Positions 1 to 8,625 of a stretch of DNA of 64,000 nt are shown piece after piece. How positions within the stretch are numbered: the first letter of the stretch is position 1; every line of letters begins with the position of its first letter. This stretch comes from Bacillota bacterium (GTDB taxonomy: Bacteria; Bacillota; Clostridia; Oscillospirales; Ruminococcaceae): positions 62,001 through 126,000 of the forward strand of contig JAEZTV010000034.1 in NCBI GenBank assembly GCA_023421245.1, given 5' to 3'. The notes under the pieces were generated by a model. It was not told where the DNA came from and searched no databases. It saw only the letters and a list, made by a program, of their open reading frames with translations. A program made the translations under genes and the position numbers.

Positions 1-1
1 T

Positions 2-388
2 CTTATTACGGTTATCGATATCGAAATGAGAGGCATCTCGGGGAACATGAGTATCTGTATCCCGGCCATTAATCTTGAAGAGATTATTAAGAAGATGAAT
101 GCACGCTCTATCAAGAGCGATAAGAGACTTGATGGACTGAAGGATAGCGAGCGCAGAGACATCATCTTTAACTCTGTGAAGGACTCCGGCCTTGAAATGA
201 CAGCTACACTCGGTGAGACGGAGCTTACACTCAGCGATGTTCTTACCCTGCAACCGGGCGACATTATTATGCTCGATAAACCTATTACGGATGTTGTTGA
301 CATCAAGGTTGGACCAAAGGTTTGGTTCAGAGGTAAGATGGGCAACTATAAAAAACATAAAGCTGTTCAACTCAGCGAAATTCTGTAG
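2..388 (+). CDS. fliM: Flagellar motor switch protein FliM, C-terminal part (5' end outside window)
   Basis: The reading frame is open from the first bases of the window and stops with TAG at 386-388, so only about the last 128 residues are present. They cover the end of the CheC-like middle domain and the C-terminal SpoA (FliN-like) domain, with the 'LQPGDIIMLDKPI' type surface-protein signature. FliM forms the C-ring of the flagellar basal body and binds phosphorylated CheY in most species. It is followed after 15 bases by fliY, the usual order in Firmicutes. The identity rests on the SpoA domain plus context; the CheY-binding N terminus cannot be seen. Confidence 0.9.
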   Translation, partial: LITVIDIEMRGISGNMSICIPAINLEEIIKKMNARSIKSDKRLDGLKDSERRDIIFNSVKDSGLEMTATLGETELTLSDVLTLQPGDIIMLDKPITDVVDIKVGPKVWFRGKMGNYKKHKAVQLSEIL

Positions 389-403
389 AAATGGGGTTTT
401 CAC

Positions 404-1642
404 ATGAGTCCTGACATTAAAGGCAACCTGACTACCGGACCTACGGAGACCGGCATACTGTCAAGCTTCGAAATAGACGTGATAGGAGAGATTCTAAATA
501 TCAGTATGGGTTCTGCCGCAACGGCCATGTCCACACTGTTAAACACAAAAGTGTTGATTACTACCCCGCAGGTTGAAGTTAAGGTGGTAAAAGAAATCGA
601 ATATGCACCACTTGAGCCTGCAATGTGTGTTGAGATAACCTACATCGATGGAATTAAAGGCTCAAACGTCATGATTCTTAAGCAGACGGATGTCAAACTG
701 ATCCTTGACCAATTGATGGGCTTAGAGCCGACGCCGGATGAAAACTATGTGTTTGATGAGATCAGTATCAGTGCTGTGTGCGAGGTTATGAACCAGATGA
801 TGGGCTCGTCCGCAACTGCTTTGTCAAGTTTTTTAGGGCGCTCGATAAACATATCCACGCCGGTTGCTTATGTGCTTGATTCCGCTGATTTCAGGAAGAA
901 TATCGCGGAAAATGAAGAAGAACAGGTTGTTGTCGTTTATTTTGACCTGATGATAGAGGATATTACCCGCAGCAAGTTTATGAGCATCATGCAGATGCCG
1001 CTGGTAAAGGAGATTATATCTCAGTCGCGTTTGATGAACAATCAGGAGGAAGATGAGCCGGTCGCGGAACTACCCGAACATTCACAACCGGCTGAAAGCC
1101 TACTGCAAAAGGTGTATGACGAGCCGGATTTCAGCAATATTTCAGCACCGGTATCATCCGTTTCGCCGCCGCCTGTGCAGCCGCCTATGCCTCCTGCTCA
1201 GGCCTCTTATCCGCCGCAGCAACAAGCCTTTGCTCACCCGGCAGCTTCGTATCCGCAGCCGCAATATCCGCAGCAGGGCTATGGATATACACAACCGGAC
1301 ACAGTCAGGCAGCCGGTGGATGTTCACGGTGTTAATCTGCCCAGCTTTCCAAATCTGGGGCAGCCGGTACCGGAAGGACCACACACGAATTTGGACCTAA
1401 TTATGCAGGTTCCTTTGCAGGTAACGGTTGAGATTGGAAAAACAAAAAGGAAGATCAAAGACATACTGGAGTTTAGTCAGGGCATGGTCATAGAGCTTGA
1501 AAAACAAGCAGGCGCGCCGGTTGATGTTATTGTAAACGGTCAGCTTGTTGCCAAAGGTGATGTCGTTGTAGTAGAAGATAACTTTGGCGTTAGAATAACG
1601 GAAATTCTCAAAAATACCGAGTTTCTAAACGGTATATCTTAA
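404..1642 (+). CDS. fliY: Flagellar motor switch phosphatase FliY (CheC + FliN domains)
   Basis: This 412-residue protein has three parts. Residues about 20-205 form a CheC-like CheY-P phosphatase domain with two active-site signatures: E29/N32 (G-E-I-L-N) and E127/N130 (C-E-V-M-N). Residues about 228-320 are a Pro/Gln/Ser-rich, probably disordered linker with many Tyr-Pro and Pro-Gln pairs. Residues about 335-412 are a FliN/SpoA domain that packs into the C-ring. In Firmicutes such proteins replace FliN and dephosphorylate CheY at the switch. Both E-x2-N centres are intact, so activity is expected. cheY begins 18 bases downstream, next to its presumed phosphatase. Confidence 0.95.
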   Translation: MSPDIKGNLTTGPTETGILSSFEIDVIGEILNISMGSAATAMSTLLNTKVLITTPQVEVKVVKEIEYAPLEPAMCVEITYIDGIKGSNVMILKQTDVKLILDQLMGLEPTPDENYVFDEISISAVCEVMNQMMGSSATALSSFLGRSINISTPVAYVLDSADFRKNIAENEEEQVVVVYFDLMIEDITRSKFMSIMQMPLVKEIISQSRLMNNQEEDEPVAELPEHSQPAESLLQKVYDEPDFSNISAPVSSVSPPPVQPPMPPAQASYPPQQQAFAHPAASYPQPQYPQQGYGYTQPDTVRQPVDVHGVNLPSFPNLGQPVPEGPHTNLDLIMQVPLQVTVEIGKTKRKIKDILEFSQGMVIELEKQAGAPVDVIVNGQLVAKGDVVVVEDNFGVRITEILKNTEFLNGIS

Positions 1643-1660
1643 GATTGGCGGTGGACAGAT

Positions 1661-2023
1661 ATGGGAAAGAAAATTTTAGTAGTTGATGATGCAGCATTTA
1701 TGAGGTTAATGATCAAGGATGTTCTGACAAAGAACGGGTATACCGAGATTGAAGAAGCAGGTGATGGTGAAATCGCTGTCAATGCTTATCAAAGTGGACG
1801 TCACGATCTGGTGATTCTTGATATTACAATGCCCAACATGGACGGAATTGAGGCATTAAAGCGCATCAAGGGCATGGATGGCGGTGCGCGTGTTGTCATG
1901 TGTTCTGCTATGGGGCAGGAATCGATGGTGGTGGATGCCATTAAGCTTGGCGCGCTTGACTTTATTGTAAAACCGTTTAAACCGGATAGAATCATCCAGA
2001 CGGTCAAAAACATCTTGGGTTAA
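1661..2023 (+). CDS. cheY: Chemotaxis response regulator CheY
   Basis: A stand-alone receiver domain of 120 residues. The acidic pocket is D9-D10, the phospho-acceptor is D54 (V-I-L-D-I-T-M-P), the switch residue is S82 and the conserved lysine is K104 (I-V-K-P-F). There is no output domain. It should be phosphorylated by CheA (encoded at 15302-17428) and act at the FliM/FliY switch. The position between fliY and fliO is the usual one in Gram-positive flagellar operons. The start is ATG with a purine-rich upstream stretch (GGCGGTGGA). Confidence 0.95.
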   Translation: MGKKILVVDDAAFMRLMIKDVLTKNGYTEIEEAGDGEIAVNAYQSGRHDLVILDITMPNMDGIEALKRIKGMDGGARVVMCSAMGQESMVVDAIKLGALDFIVKPFKPDRIIQTVKNILG

Positions 2024-2097
2024 CCTCCTGGCAGCTTGTCCTATATGTCCGTGTGGCATAAGCGGATAGCCGCATCAATAAAAGAGGAGGCGGTGGG

Positions 2098-2463
2098 TTG
2101 GGCGAATTCCTTTCGGTAGCTGGGGCAATCTTGATGATTGTGGCTATTGTTGTATTGGCGTTTTATACCACAAGATGGCTTGGCAAGCGGATGGGTGTAT
2201 CTGCTGCAAGCAAATACCTTACGGTCGTTGACCGGATATCCCTTGGCCAAGATAAATTCATTGCTATTGTCAAGATGGGCGGGAAGCATCTGCTCATCGG
2301 CATATCTTCAGGTTCCGTCACAAACCTTGGGGAGCTTTCGGAAGAGGATATGATACAGCAGCCTTCGGATCAGACGCTGCCTTCGTTTGGCGATGCATTC
2401 AAAGAAAGTCTGAAGAAATACGGCTCGTTTGGTGTCGGGAAACGGGATAAGGAGCATGATTAA
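2098..2463 (+). CDS. fliO: Flagellar biosynthetic protein FliO
   Basis: A 121-residue protein with one N-terminal membrane segment (about residues 5-25), a positively charged W-L-G-K-R-M patch, and a small cytoplasmic domain with the FliO-like 'V-D-R-I-S-L-G-Q-D-K' and 'G-G-K-H-L-L-I-G' segments. FliO is an assembly factor for the FliP ring of the flagellar export gate. Translation probably starts at TTG 2098, eight bases after AGGAGG at 2085-2090; no ATG is available nearby. The sequence CCTCCT at 2024-2029 could pair with this ribosome site. It overlaps fliP slightly. Confidence 0.85.
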   Translation: MGEFLSVAGAILMIVAIVVLAFYTTRWLGKRMGVSAASKYLTVVDRISLGQDKFIAIVKMGGKHLLIGISSGSVTNLGELSEEDMIQQPSDQTLPSFGDAFKESLKKYGSFGVGKRDKEHD

Positions 2464-3253
2464 ATTGAGCAAGGCATCAGCGGGGAAGCGTTTAAAAAAA
2501 CCTATGCTGCGTTTTGTTATTTCGCTTTCCATTGTAGCTGTATTGATCTTTTTCTTGTTCAGCATGGGGGTATACGCATCCGACCCTGGAATCTCAATCC
2601 AGATTAATGGTGCGGAATCGGAACAGGAGCGCATAGAAGCGCTTGATATTTTGCTGCTTCTGACCATACTTGCCCTTTTGCCGAGCATTTTAATTATGAT
2701 GACCAGCTTTACCCGCATCATCATTGTGCTCAGTCTACTGCGAAATGCGATTGGTTTGCAGCAGACTCCGCCAAACCAGGTGTTAATCGGGCTTGCATTG
2801 TTTTTAACCCTTTTTACCATGTCGCCTGTGATTAGTACGATCGAACAGCAGGCCTACACCCCTTACGTAGAGGGCGTTATCACCCAAGAGGAGGCTGTTG
2901 AAAGAGCCGCGGTACCACTCAAAGAATTTATGCTCACACAGACCTACCGCACTGATCTCAATCTCTTTCGCACGGCGGCGGAACAGGAACGCCCCGAAAG
3001 CTATGAGGAGTTGAGCATGACGGTGGTAATACCCGCATTCATCACCAGTGAGCTGAAACGCGGATTTACCATGGGATTTTTGCTATATATACCGTTTTTG
3101 GTAATCGACATGGTAGTTGCAAGCACCTTGATGTCGATGGGAATGATCATGCTGTCGCCGGTAACCATCTCGATGCCGTTTAAAATTATGCTGTTTGTTT
3201 TGGTGGATGGTTGGGGAATGACGGTAAAATCGCTCTTAGCAAGCTTTAATTAG
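2456..3253 (+). CDS. fliP: Flagellar export gate protein FliP
   Basis: About 265 residues. An N-terminal hydrophobic segment ending near 'G-V-Y-A-S' looks like the cleavable signal peptide typical of FliP. It is followed by the highly conserved core 'M-M-T-S-F-T-R-I-I-I-V-L-S-L-L-R' and the C-terminal 'P-F-K-I-M-L-F-V-L-V-D-G-W'. FliP, FliQ and FliR form the core of the flagellar type III export gate. The start is uncertain: ATG 2456 lies one base after AAGGAG (2449-2454), whereas TTG 2465 has a better spacing of ten bases. Either way it overlaps or touches the fliO stop, so the two are probably translationally coupled. Confidence 0.93.
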   Translation: MIKLSKASAGKRLKKPMLRFVISLSIVAVLIFFLFSMGVYASDPGISIQINGAESEQERIEALDILLLLTILALLPSILIMMTSFTRIIIVLSLLRNAIGLQQTPPNQVLIGLALFLTLFTMSPVISTIEQQAYTPYVEGVITQEEAVERAAVPLKEFMLTQTYRTDLNLFRTAAEQERPESYEELSMTVVIPAFITSELKRGFTMGFLLYIPFLVIDMVVASTLMSMGMIMLSPVTISMPFKIMLFVLVDGWGMTVKSLLASFN

Positions 3254-3291
3254 CTTTTCAATCAATTTTATCAGGGGAAGGAGAATGATGT

Positions 3292-3555
3292 GTGGAGCAG
3301 GGAGATGTTATCGCTCTGCTGCGTCAAGCAGTAATCACTGCTGCAAAGCTTGCGGCGCCAGTGCTGATTGTCAGCATCGCAGTCGGATTTCTCATCTCGG
3401 TTTTGCAGGCTGCGACACAGATACATGAACAGACCCTGACATTTGTACCAAAGCTCATTGCCATTGCGTTGATTCTGCTTCTTATGGCATCTTGGATGAT
3501 TACAACAATGGTTGATTTCTCGAACATGATTTTTGCTATGATGGTGTCAATTTAG
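3292..3555 (+). CDS. fliQ: Flagellar export gate protein FliQ
   Basis: An 87-residue protein with two hydrophobic hairpin helices (about 15-40 and 50-80) and the family signature 'A-T-Q-I-H-E-Q-T-L-T-F-V-P-K'. It is the four-copy component of the flagellar type III export gate. The start is GTG 3292 behind GGGGAAGGAG (3274-3283); two ATGs just upstream are out of frame. It is followed by an unusually long (173-base) hairpin-rich gap before fliR. Confidence 0.95.
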   Translation: MEQGDVIALLRQAVITAAKLAAPVLIVSIAVGFLISVLQAATQIHEQTLTFVPKLIAIALILLLMASWMITTMVDFSNMIFAMMVSI

Positions 3556-3565
3556 CAGTCAACTT

Positions 3566-3627
3566 GAAAACAAGTCCTTGTTTTCATTGCTGCAGGTAAG
3601 CCTGCAGCACGCCCGGTGGCGTGCTGC
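3566..3627 (+). repeat. Three hairpins, two overlapping, in the fliQ-fliR gap
   Basis: Hairpin 1 pairs 3566-3573 with 3578-3585 (GAAAACAA/TTGTTTTC). Hairpin 2 pairs 3589-3596 with 3601-3608 (GCTGCAGG/CCTGCAGC, loop TAAG). Hairpin 3 pairs 3604-3613 with 3618-3627 (GCAGCACGCC/GGCGTGCTGC, loop CGGT). Hairpins 2 and 3 share GCAGC at 3604-3608 and cannot form fully together. No T-tract follows, so simple intrinsic termination is not evident. The role could be mRNA processing, stability or attenuation. Confidence 0.75.
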
Positions 3628-3728
3628 TTGGCTATAAACGGCGACAACAGGCAGTCATTATTGAGTTTGTTAAGCATAAACGAGCCACATAAACACAGGG
3701 GAAGCAATAACATTATTTAGAGGATAAC

Positions 3729-4508
3729 ATGATGATTGATATCTCGTTCAGCAATTATACGGTGTTTTTTCTTGTGCTGATACGGATATCAGGCATGATA
3801 CTGTTTCACCCCATCTTATCGCGCAAGAACGTACCGGCACTGCTTCAGGGCGGGCTGGTGCTCGCAATCTCGGTTGTGCTGTTCTACACGTTTTCGGGCC
3901 AGTCGGTTGTTGTGCGCGGCGCGGCAGAGTTTGTATACATCGCGCTTAAGGAGTTTGCGATCGGCTGGTTATATGGTTTTATTTTTCAGTTGTATTTCTC
4001 GGTGATTATGATCGCCGGAGAGGTTATGGATATGCAGATGGGGCTTAGCATGGCTAAGGTGTATGACCCATCCAGCAATGTTCAAATGGCGCTGAGCAGT
4101 TCATATATGAACATCATCTTCTATCTGCTGTTTTTCATGTCCGACAGTCATTTGACCACAATCCGGATGATGATGCTTTCTTATGAGATTGTTCCGGTTG
4201 GCGTTACTACCTTCCATCTGGAGATTGGTTATTATATCGCGCAGTTGTTTTCAGCTATTCTAACGCTTTCGGTTAAGCTTGCACTTCCCATCATCGCAAT
4301 TGAGATTGTTTCGGAGGCTTGCGTGGGCGTTTTGATGAAGGCCATCCCTCAAATTAACGTTTTTGTAATCAACATACAGATTAAAGTTCTCGTTGGAATA
4401 TTGGTTCTGCTTATTCTGGTCGGGCCAATGTCAGCCTATCTTCAACTTTTAATTGATCGCTCCTTTGCAACAATGAGCGAGGCGATTCAGGTGATCGCCT
4501 ACGGATAA
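3729..4508 (+). CDS. fliR: Flagellar export gate protein FliR
   Basis: A 259-residue polytopic membrane protein with about six hydrophobic segments, the N-terminal 'R-I-S-G-M-I-L-F-H-P-I-L' and the central 'F-A-I-G-W-L-Y-G-F' motif of FliR. It joins FliP and FliQ in the export gate. It starts at ATG 3729 (or ATG 3732) after AGAGG. flhB follows after 33 bases. The single-gene length and the separate flhB downstream show that this is not the fused FliR-FlhB form found in some clostridia. Confidence 0.94.
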   Translation: MMIDISFSNYTVFFLVLIRISGMILFHPILSRKNVPALLQGGLVLAISVVLFYTFSGQSVVVRGAAEFVYIALKEFAIGWLYGFIFQLYFSVIMIAGEVMDMQMGLSMAKVYDPSSNVQMALSSSYMNIIFYLLFFMSDSHLTTIRMMMLSYEIVPVGVTTFHLEIGYYIAQLFSAILTLSVKLALPIIAIEIVSEACVGVLMKAIPQINVFVINIQIKVLVGILVLLILVGPMSAYLQLLIDRSFATMSEAIQVIAYG

Positions 4509-4541
4509 CTACTTTTTGCACGCTTTGGGGGGAGTTATTGC

Positions 4542-5609
4542 ATGGCCGGCTCTAAAACCGAAAAAGCCACCCCCAAACGAAAACGTGACGAACGCAAGAA
4601 GGGCAACGTTTTTCAGAGCAAAGATATCGTAAGTGCGTTTTCCCTTCTTATCATGTTCAATTCACTTAAGCTTTTAAGCTCCTTTATGTATGGGTATCTT
4701 AATCTTTTTATACAACAGAGTTTCGGAAAACTTGCCGAGATTACCCTTTTTACCACAACGGAAGCGATTAAGGTGTTTCGTGATTTTATCATTGCCACCG
4801 TAATATTGTGCGGACCGATTTTGCTCATTTCGGCACTCGTTACCATCATCTTCTCGGGGCTGCAAACGCGCTTTCTGTTTGCGTCTGAAGCGCTTAAGTT
4901 TAAGTTTTCCCGCCTGAATCCCTTGCAGGGGTTTAAACGATTGTTTTCCATTCGTTCTATCGTGGAACTGCTCAAGGCGCTTGTAAAGATTATTTTGGCT
5001 GTTTCAATCCTATACAATGAGATACTGGAACGCTTGGAGGAACTGCCCTCGTTATATGAAATTGATTTAATGCAGGGCATTATCTATATTGGGGATAGCG
5101 CTGTATCACTCGTACTAACCATTGCCATCCTCTTTCTCGGAATCTCCGTGCTTGATTTTGTGTATCAATGGTGGGATTACGAAAAGAATCTTCGCATGAG
5201 CAAGCAGGAGGTTAAGGAGGAGTTCAAGCAGCTGGAGGGTGACCCTAAGATTAAGGCGCAGATTAAGGAAAAACAGCGGCAGATGTCACAGATGCGCATG
5301 ATGCAGCAGGTGCCCACCGCCGATGTTGTTATCCGAAACCCAACCCACTATGCCGTGGCCATTCGCTACAAGCCCGGTGAAAATAACGCACCGATTGTGG
5401 TAGCAAAGGGAGCAGACCTAATTGCACTACGTATTATTTCGGTCGCACAGGAAAATGATGTGACGGTAACCGAAAATGTTCCGTTGGCACGTGCTTTGTT
5501 TGATGCAGTTGAGATTGACCATGAGATACCCGCAAGCTTCTATGTCGCAGTTGCGGAGGTGCTTGCGTTTGTATATAACCTCAAGAATAAAGGAAAGCAG
5601 AATCGCTAA
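4542..5609 (+). CDS. flhB: Flagellar export substrate-switch protein FlhB
   Basis: A 355-residue protein. The N terminus begins with a charged stretch (K-T-E-K-A-T-P-K-R-K-R) typical of FlhB. Four membrane segments follow (about 30-210), then a charged linker and a cytoplasmic domain. The autocleavage site N266-P267-T268-H269 is intact. FlhB switches the exporter from rod/hook to filament substrates when cued by FliK. A second, truncated FlhB-like C-terminal domain is encoded at 13435-13746. The start is ATG 4542 behind GGGGGGAG. Confidence 0.96.
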   Translation: MAGSKTEKATPKRKRDERKKGNVFQSKDIVSAFSLLIMFNSLKLLSSFMYGYLNLFIQQSFGKLAEITLFTTTEAIKVFRDFIIATVILCGPILLISALVTIIFSGLQTRFLFASEALKFKFSRLNPLQGFKRLFSIRSIVELLKALVKIILAVSILYNEILERLEELPSLYEIDLMQGIIYIGDSAVSLVLTIAILFLGISVLDFVYQWWDYEKNLRMSKQEVKEEFKQLEGDPKIKAQIKEKQRQMSQMRMMQQVPTADVVIRNPTHYAVAIRYKPGENNAPIVVAKGADLIALRIISVAQENDVTVTENVPLARALFDAVEIDHEIPASFYVAVAEVLAFVYNLKNKGKQNR

Positions 5610-5693
5610 GTAGGCGGTACATCTGGCTTATTCACTTGTTCTAATCGATTTGGCGTTTCGCATTGATGCTGTGATATGCGGGGCGGAGGATAT

Positions 5694-5741
5694 ATGAGAA
5701 TTTTCTTGCCGCATGTGCGGCGGAATGGACGATGCACATGA
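5694..5741 (+). CDS. Putative 15-residue leader peptide overlapping the flhA start
   Basis: A short frame begins with ATG 5694, four bases after GGCGGAGGA, and encodes 15 residues (M-R-I-F-L-P-H-V-R-R-N-G-R-C-T). Its TGA stop at 5739-5741 overlaps ATG 5738 of flhA in an ATGA arrangement. The flhA start itself lacks a good ribosome site, so translation of this leader probably delivers ribosomes to flhA. The peptide has no recognised function and may serve only coupling. Confidence 0.5.
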   Translation: MRIFLPHVRRNGRCT

Positions 5742-7786
5742 AGTTATTCCAAAACAGCATAGCGATTTTTATTGTAATTATCATTCTGTTTATCATTATC
5801 CCGCTGCCCGCTGGTGTGCTGGATATGATGTTTATCCTCAATCTTACGCTGTCTTTGGTCATCCTTATTATGTCAATGTACATAAAGACATCGCTTGAGT
5901 TTTCTGCCTTTCCATCGTTATTGCTGATTACTACGCTGTTTCGTTTGTCGCTTAACGTTTCCAGTACACGTCTGATCCTTTCCAATGGGGGAGACGCAGG
6001 AAAGGTTATCGCCGCGTTTGGCGATTTTGTTATCGGCGGCAACCCGATTGTTGGATTCGTAATCTTTATTATCATCGTAATCGTACAATTTGTGGTTATT
6101 ACCAAGGGTGCTGAGCGTGTGTCTGAAGTCGCGGCAAGATTTACCCTTGACGCAATGCCCGGAAAGCAGATGGCCATCGATGCGGATCTTAATGCAGGGT
6201 TAATTGATGAGCAAACCGCACGCTTGCGCCGTTCCAACGTCCAGCGCGAGGCTGATTTCTTCGGCTCAATGGATGGTGCCTCAAAGTTTGTTAAAGGTGA
6301 CGCGATTATCTCAATTATTGTTACGGTAATTAACCTGCTTGGCGGTGTGATTACCGGCATGCTGATGGGCGGTATGGATTTTCAACAGGTGTTAAGCACC
6401 TATGCCATTGCCACAGTCGGCGACGGTCTTGTTACGCAGCTTCCGGCGCTGCTCATTTCTACCGCGACCGGTATGCTGGTTACACGTACCGCATCCGAAA
6501 ACAGTCTGAATACCGATCTTACCAAACAATTCGCGGCGCAGCCTACCGCATTTATTATTGCGGGTACCGTTGCCGCATTTCTTGTATTGATACCCGGTTT
6601 TCCGCCCTTTCAGATTATTCTTATTTCCGTTGCCCTTATTACACTTGGCCTTAGATTACGCAATTCTATGAATAAGGCACTGCTTGCTTCAACCGCCGCA
6701 CAAGAGCAGCCGGAGGTTGAGCTTTCGGAAACCAGCTTTTATAAGAATATTGATAATGTATACACGTTGCTTTCTGTAGAACAGATTGAAATGACCTTTG
6801 GATACAGTCTGCTGCCCCTTGTGGATGAAACCACCGGCGGTAGCTTTATCGACCGAGTTGTAATGTTCCGCAAACAGTTTGCGATTGATATGGGTATGGT
6901 TGTCCCATCGGTGAGAATGCGAGACAATGGGCAGCTTAACCCAAACCAGTACACAATCAAGCTCAAGGGCGAGGAGATAGCCAGGGGCGAAGTGCTGGTA
7001 GATCATTATCTTGCACTTAATCCGGGTGAAGTCACCGAAGATATCGATGGCATCGATACAATTGAGCCGGCATTTGGTATTCCCGCTAAATGGATTGCGG
7101 CATCCAGACGAGAGGCGGCAGAGATGGCGGGCTATACTGTCATTGATCCGACCTCGGTCATCATTACACATCTGTCTGAGGTAATTAAATCGCATGCTCA
7201 TGAGCTGTTGACCCGCCAGGAGGTTAATACGCTGATTTCCAACCTTAAAAAGAACAATCCGGTGGTTGTGGAAGATGTTATCCCCGGTATTATAACGCCC
7301 GGTGAGCTGCAAAAGGTGCTTTCTAACCTCCTGCGGGAGGGGATACCCATACGAGACATGGAAACCATCATCGAAACCTTGGGCGACTATGGCTCCTCGC
7401 TCAAAGATGCCGATATGCTCACAGAATATGTAAGGCAAGCGCTAAAGCGCACCATCACACGAAAATTCGCAGACGCCAATCAACTGCATGTGATTACGCT
7501 TGATGCCGAGACGGAAAACATCATCATGGGCGCGGTGAAGAAATCTGAGCACGGCTCGTATCTTGCACTTGATCCCGATACGGTACAGAAGATTGCAACA
7601 TCCTTGATAGCGCAAATTAATAAGATTAAGGAGCTAATGCCAACGCCCATTATTCTGACATCACCAATTGTGCGTATCTATTTTAAACGGCTCGCCGATC
7701 AGTTCGCAAGCGGTATCGTAGTGCTTTCGTTCAGCGAGATAGATAACTCGGTACAAATACAGGCAATCGGAAATATTGCAATATAG
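5738..7786 (+). CDS. flhA: Flagellar export gate protein FlhA
   Basis: About 682 residues. The N-terminal half has eight or so membrane segments and the FHIPEP signature region, including 'R-L-S-L-N-V-S-S-T-R' and 'F-T-L-D-A-M-P-G-K-Q-M-A-I-D-A-D-L'. The C-terminal cytoplasmic half (about 330-682) is the substrate and chaperone docking platform. FlhA forms the nonameric ring of the export gate. ATG 5738 is preferred over ATG 5732 because it overlaps the stop of a leader frame that carries the only good ribosome site. No flhF or flhG follows, unlike in many Firmicutes. Confidence 0.95.
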   Translation: MKLFQNSIAIFIVIIILFIIIPLPAGVLDMMFILNLTLSLVILIMSMYIKTSLEFSAFPSLLLITTLFRLSLNVSSTRLILSNGGDAGKVIAAFGDFVIGGNPIVGFVIFIIIVIVQFVVITKGAERVSEVAARFTLDAMPGKQMAIDADLNAGLIDEQTARLRRSNVQREADFFGSMDGASKFVKGDAIISIIVTVINLLGGVITGMLMGGMDFQQVLSTYAIATVGDGLVTQLPALLISTATGMLVTRTASENSLNTDLTKQFAAQPTAFIIAGTVAAFLVLIPGFPPFQIILISVALITLGLRLRNSMNKALLASTAAQEQPEVELSETSFYKNIDNVYTLLSVEQIEMTFGYSLLPLVDETTGGSFIDRVVMFRKQFAIDMGMVVPSVRMRDNGQLNPNQYTIKLKGEEIARGEVLVDHYLALNPGEVTEDIDGIDTIEPAFGIPAKWIAASRREAAEMAGYTVIDPTSVIITHLSEVIKSHAHELLTRQEVNTLISNLKKNNPVVVEDVIPGIITPGELQKVLSNLLREGIPIRDMETIIETLGDYGSSLKDADMLTEYVRQALKRTITRKFADANQLHVITLDAETENIIMGAVKKSEHGSYLALDPDTVQKIATSLIAQINKIKELMPTPIILTSPIVRIYFKRLADQFASGIVVLSFSEIDNSVQIQAIGNIAI

Positions 7787-7801
7787 TTTTGTCCGCGGGG
7801 G

Positions 7802-8584
7802 GTGGGAAAGCTGTTCACAAAACCGGAAAATCAGATAGACTATGAGACGTGGCAGCACTATAGGCAAACCCAAGATCCCGCGTTGCGCAATGAGATAGTA
7901 ATGCATTACAGTTATATTGTAAAATACATTGTAATTAAGATGGGCACATTGTTCCGCGGTGTAGGGGATCAGGATGATCTCATCAATGAGGGCATTATGG
8001 CGTTGATGGATGCCGTGGAGCGATATGATGAGGATAGAGAGGTTAAATTTGAAACTTACGCATCTATCCGTGTAAAGGGCGCAATCATTGACTTCATCCG
8101 CAGGCAGGACTGGGTTCCGCGCCGCGTGAGAAAGAATGCGCGGGATATGGAGCATGCAATCACTTCACTTTGGTCAAAGCTGGGCCGCCAACCGACCGAC
8201 CAGGAGCTGGCCGAACGCCTAAGCATTACAATGGACGAGCTCAATGCTAACAGGGCACAAACATACAGTGCTAGCATCCTTTCATTTGAAGAGCTGCTTG
8301 AGGACGGTGTGGCGGGCGCCGAGGTAGCTGCCGCAAACATGAGTGCCGTCGCCGATGCGCCTGAAGAAGCGTTGTTTGCCACCGAATTTAGGGAACTGCT
8401 TTCTGGTACGATTGATCAGCTGCCTGAAAAGGAGAGGCTGGTGGTTGCAATGTACTATTATGAAAACCTTAAGTTAAGAGAGATTGCCGAGGTTTTACAG
8501 GTGAGTGAATCAAGAGTTTCCCAACTGCATACCGTAGCCTTGGCCAAGATGAGAAAGACGGTCGAAGCTTACATAAAAGGCTAA
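7802..8584 (+). CDS. fliA: Motility sigma factor of the FliA/SigD/WhiG family
   Basis: A 260-residue sigma-70 family protein of the sigma-28 class. Region 2 includes 'D-L-I-N-E-G-I-M-A-L-M-D-A-V-E-R-Y-D' and 'F-E-T-Y-A-S-I-R-V-K-G-A-I-I-D-F-I-R', region 3 is around 115-165, and region 4 ends in a helix-turn-helix with 'L-R-E-I-A-E-V-L-Q-V-S-E-S-R-V-S-Q'. It should direct transcription of late flagellar and chemotaxis genes. The start is probably GTG 7802, though the ribosome site (a run of G) lies almost on top of it. No FlgM anti-sigma is visible in the window. Confidence 0.93.
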   Translation: MGKLFTKPENQIDYETWQHYRQTQDPALRNEIVMHYSYIVKYIVIKMGTLFRGVGDQDDLINEGIMALMDAVERYDEDREVKFETYASIRVKGAIIDFIRRQDWVPRRVRKNARDMEHAITSLWSKLGRQPTDQELAERLSITMDELNANRAQTYSASILSFEELLEDGVAGAEVAAANMSAVADAPEEALFATEFRELLSGTIDQLPEKERLVVAMYYYENLKLREIAEVLQVSESRVSQLHTVALAKMRKTVEAYIKG

Positions 8585-8625
8585 TTTCGGAGATACTCCG
8601 CATCTGCGCTAAGGAGGATACTATT

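Noticed and set aside
1154..1384. Arg-rich reading frame opposite the fliY linker
   Set aside because: It is the antisense image of the Pro/Gln-rich linker codons, with no ribosome site or family resemblance.
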